Source: Serilophus lunatus (Eukaryota; Chordata; Aves; Passeriformes; Eurylaimidae). From it: a stretch of DNA of 64,000 bases. The position numbers and the translations under genes are program-made. Below the pieces are notes generated by a model. The model worked only from the letters and a program-made list of their open reading frames with translations. It had not been told where the DNA came from and did no database searches. The stretch spans positions 2,461,973 through 2,525,972 of the forward strand of contig VXBA01004859.1 in the NCBI GenBank assembly GCA_013399895.1, in the 5' to 3' direction. Positions 61,601 through 64,000 of this stretch are shown in pieces; position 1 is the stretch's first letter; every line of letters starts with the position of its first letter.

Positions 61601-64000
61601 TCAAAGAAATCACAGCAACAATGTGATGTAAATAGTTACTTCCATCATGGAATCTGCTTGGCCAAGATTTATCTCCCTACACAAGGCAGACAACTGAAGT
61701 ACTTACCATAAAAATGTTGTTACCCTACAAATGGGCGCTGGAGGAAAACAGGAATCTCATAAGGACAATTCAGATCCTAGACAGGCTAAATTGCCTCTTT
61801 AAGGTGCCTCTCTCACTCCATTGACTACATGGAGAGCCACAGGAGAGTATATTCTTAAGCACCCTGGTTAAGTGCCTAAAGTTAAGTGGAATAGATCTGG
61901 GCCTCATGGGTGAAAGTAATTTTATACATGGGCCTGATTCATGTTTGCATGGTTTTCTCATGCTACATTATGCCTCTTAAGTGGTTTAAATGTGCACTTT
62001 TCTGTACCTGGGCCCATATATTTTTATCCTATTACAAGTGGAGTACAAAAAGAGGATTTAGTGAAAATGGTAGTTTGTTCAATAGCACTTAATTCAAGAC
62101 AGTCGGCTTTGTGTATAAATAGTGGGATCTTATAGAGTGTTCATGTGCCCAACACTGTTCCTGTTGAAATAATGTTGCATCTTCTTTGGGAGATAGAGAA
62201 TTCACCTACCACAACACCATGTTAAATTCTCAGTAAGTACAACTCCATGGTGTCTATTAAGCAGGTGACCTTCCTAAGTGGCCAGCTGGTTCTCTTTGGT
62301 CTTCCTTCGAAATCTATAAAAATCTATACTGAACATACATCCACACATTCAGATGCATGAAACCATGCATAAGAATTATTGACTTACACTGAATATTAGG
62401 CATGAGGTAAATTCTTGTGGCAATTCAAACTCACAGTAAAGGATTGAATCTTTTAAGCAGCCCCTCATGGAGCTTGCTTGTAAATGTCACCCCTGAGAAG
62501 AAAATGTTGTATCGCACTGGAGTTTATAGAAAAGTGATCACCAACAGTTTTCAGAGCATGCATGGGTCTCCACAGCTGGTGTTTCCCTGATCCCACCATT
62601 CACACAGCTGCATGTCTAAGTTTCGGCCACCCCTGAAAGTCTCCAGCGATGAAAAGTGGACTCACATGCTTAATATTGTGTACACTGGTTTTTTTCTTTA
62701 CAATAACTCAGAGTTTCCCACCTTCTGGTAGGAAAATGTTGATTTAGTTTCAAGATCCTAACTGAGAACTAGTTCTTAGGGAAGATATAAATAGTGCATC
62801 AAGACAAAACAAACTCAGGGCCCTAGTCTCAGTGCCTGGTGTTATTCAAAGTTTCCACAAATACTCTAGCAACGCTTAGCTGGAGTTACAGTCCAAGGAG
62901 TCCTTAACAAATGTAATTCTGCAGGATAATTTTCTAGCAGCAAATCCAATATTTTAGCTGCTTGGGATTGGTGCATCTTTTATGACATTATTCTTAGGAA
63001 AGGGTGAGGTTCTGATCATTTTGTAAAAAGATGATTGTTCATCTGAAGGGACTGTGGGCTGGGATCTCCAGCTCATGTGAACTGACATGGCTGCAGAAAC
63101 AATGCCAACTGGCACCTGCTGAGGTCCTGGCACACCAAATTTTAAAAGGATGTGCCAGTTTCACTCCTTATTACAAAATGCTATGACGTCCTACTTCAAA
63201 CAGTCAATTATGTGTGGCTGCTTCTAAACAAAAGTTTTTCTAATTGTTTCAGATACACCATCTGTTTCTGATCAAAACCATGGTGAAACTGCAACCCCTA
63301 GATTTCTCTTTTGAATGAAATCAGATTAGTACTGAAGGGTATAACTTCAAAGAGCTCTGAGGTGCTGTTGTTATCCAAATGTACATGAGGCTCATGGGTC
63401 TTCCTAGACAAGAGATCCCAAGGGAGAAGCTTTCCTGTTAGGTTTGTTATTTTCACCTACAGGGAAAATACCATTAAAATGGCCTTTTCCAGTCGTTTTT
63501 TTGTTTTGTTTCAAGAGAAAATGAGGCAAAAGTGCTTCAGGATTTCCTTATTATTTTCAATAAAAACAATCCAAGATCGGTGGTTAAATGGATCTCAATA
63601 AATATTTCAGTTGAAACCCTTCTATTTTACCATGGGCATCTCTTCCCCTCTAGACAGAAGTTTTGCCTTTAACTTCAGGATATTTCTTAGTGTACTGACC
63701 ATGACAGTGTTTACATTCCCCAAGCAGGACTGCCTGCTTAGCCCATTCTTCTACTCAGAAATATACTTCAGTGTAGCTGGCATGAGACAAAAAAGAAAAC
63801 TTTCCTTGGACCAACACCAGCACATTTCAACAAAGCTTCTGATCAAAGCGCAAGAAAGGAATGAGAAACAAGAAAGGCAATAGTTGCAATAGCTCAACAG
63901 CTATTGTGGAATTTCTTTAGGGAACTAGAAACCATCCTTAAAGAATCTATATTGCAACATTAAATTATGAGTAGCATTTCAACAAAATGCCAAGAAGAAA
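58629..64000. other. unique non-coding stretch
   Basis: No gene is supported. Apart from a CR1-type tail at 60.8 kb and short T and A runs near 60345 and 60435, nothing is recognised. The frame at 63611-63883 (90 codons) has no known motif. Confidence 0.6.
60749..60840 (+). mobile_element. old CR1-type LINE 3' untranslated end
   Basis: GGGAATTTCTCTCACTCTCT, then GTAGCATCTGGTTCTGATCA and GGAATTGGTCTGATCC, follow the 3' end of an old sauropsid CR1 type. The pattern is GGAATTTCTTGCACCTTCCT, AGCATCTGGTACTGGCCACT, then GGACCATTGGTCTGACCC. It is diverged and lacks the final short repeats. It is distinct from the younger CR1 tails in this window. Confidence 0.6.

Noticed and set aside
63611..63883. 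90-codon plus-strand frame near the window end
   Set aside because: No recognised motif or splice context. Length is within chance.

Overview
The window looks like vertebrate nuclear DNA, most likely from a bird. It is AT-rich, CpG-poor and repeat-poor, and nearly all recognisable interspersed repeats are CR1-type LINE fragments with the 3' end typical of sauropsid CR1 elements. Two of these are long (about 3.9-4.5 kb and 37.6-38.1 kb), several are short 3' tails, and one is an old reverse-transcriptase fragment on the minus strand near 52 kb. One good and one weak MIR/L2-like ancient tail also occur. A crocodilian or turtle is possible, but those genomes usually carry more repeats. No prokaryotic, organellar or viral features were seen.

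I find no complete protein-coding gene, no rRNA or tRNA gene and no CRISPR array. The open frames are short (longest 176 codons), often open on both strands at once, and carry no family motif I recognise except where they run through LINE remnants. The window therefore reads as intergenic or deep-intronic sequence. The best hints of transcription are exon-like segments on the plus strand between 55.0 and 58.7 kb. Two of them (55034-55148 and 58497-58628) are open in frame, are bounded by usable splice signals and have compatible phases. Weaker exon-like segments lie at 8.8 kb, 48.4 kb and 57.3 kb. None is proven.

Layout: 1-3.9 kb unique sequence with a puzzling 27-base direct repeat; 3.9-4.5 kb CR1; 4.5-18 kb unique sequence with microsatellites and an RFX-like palindrome; 18.0-18.5 kb CpG-richer block, then a 35-base T run; 18.9-28.8 kb unique sequence with a MIR-like SINE at 24.7 kb; 28.8-29.4 kb strongly CpG-enriched, enhancer-like block; 29.4-44 kb unique sequence with CR1 pieces, a 35-bp tandem duplication and perfect hairpins; 44.1 and 47.5 kb two diverged direct copies of an unidentified repeat of about 185 bp; 50.7-51.8 kb a second CpG-enriched block; 51.9-52.3 kb old CR1/L3-type LINE; 55-58.7 kb exon-like segments; then unique sequence with an old CR1-type tail at 60.8 kb.

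I did not find a convincing new biological system. The items most worth checking are the CpG-enriched blocks as candidate conserved enhancers, the phase-compatible exon pair, and the unidentified diverged repeat pair.
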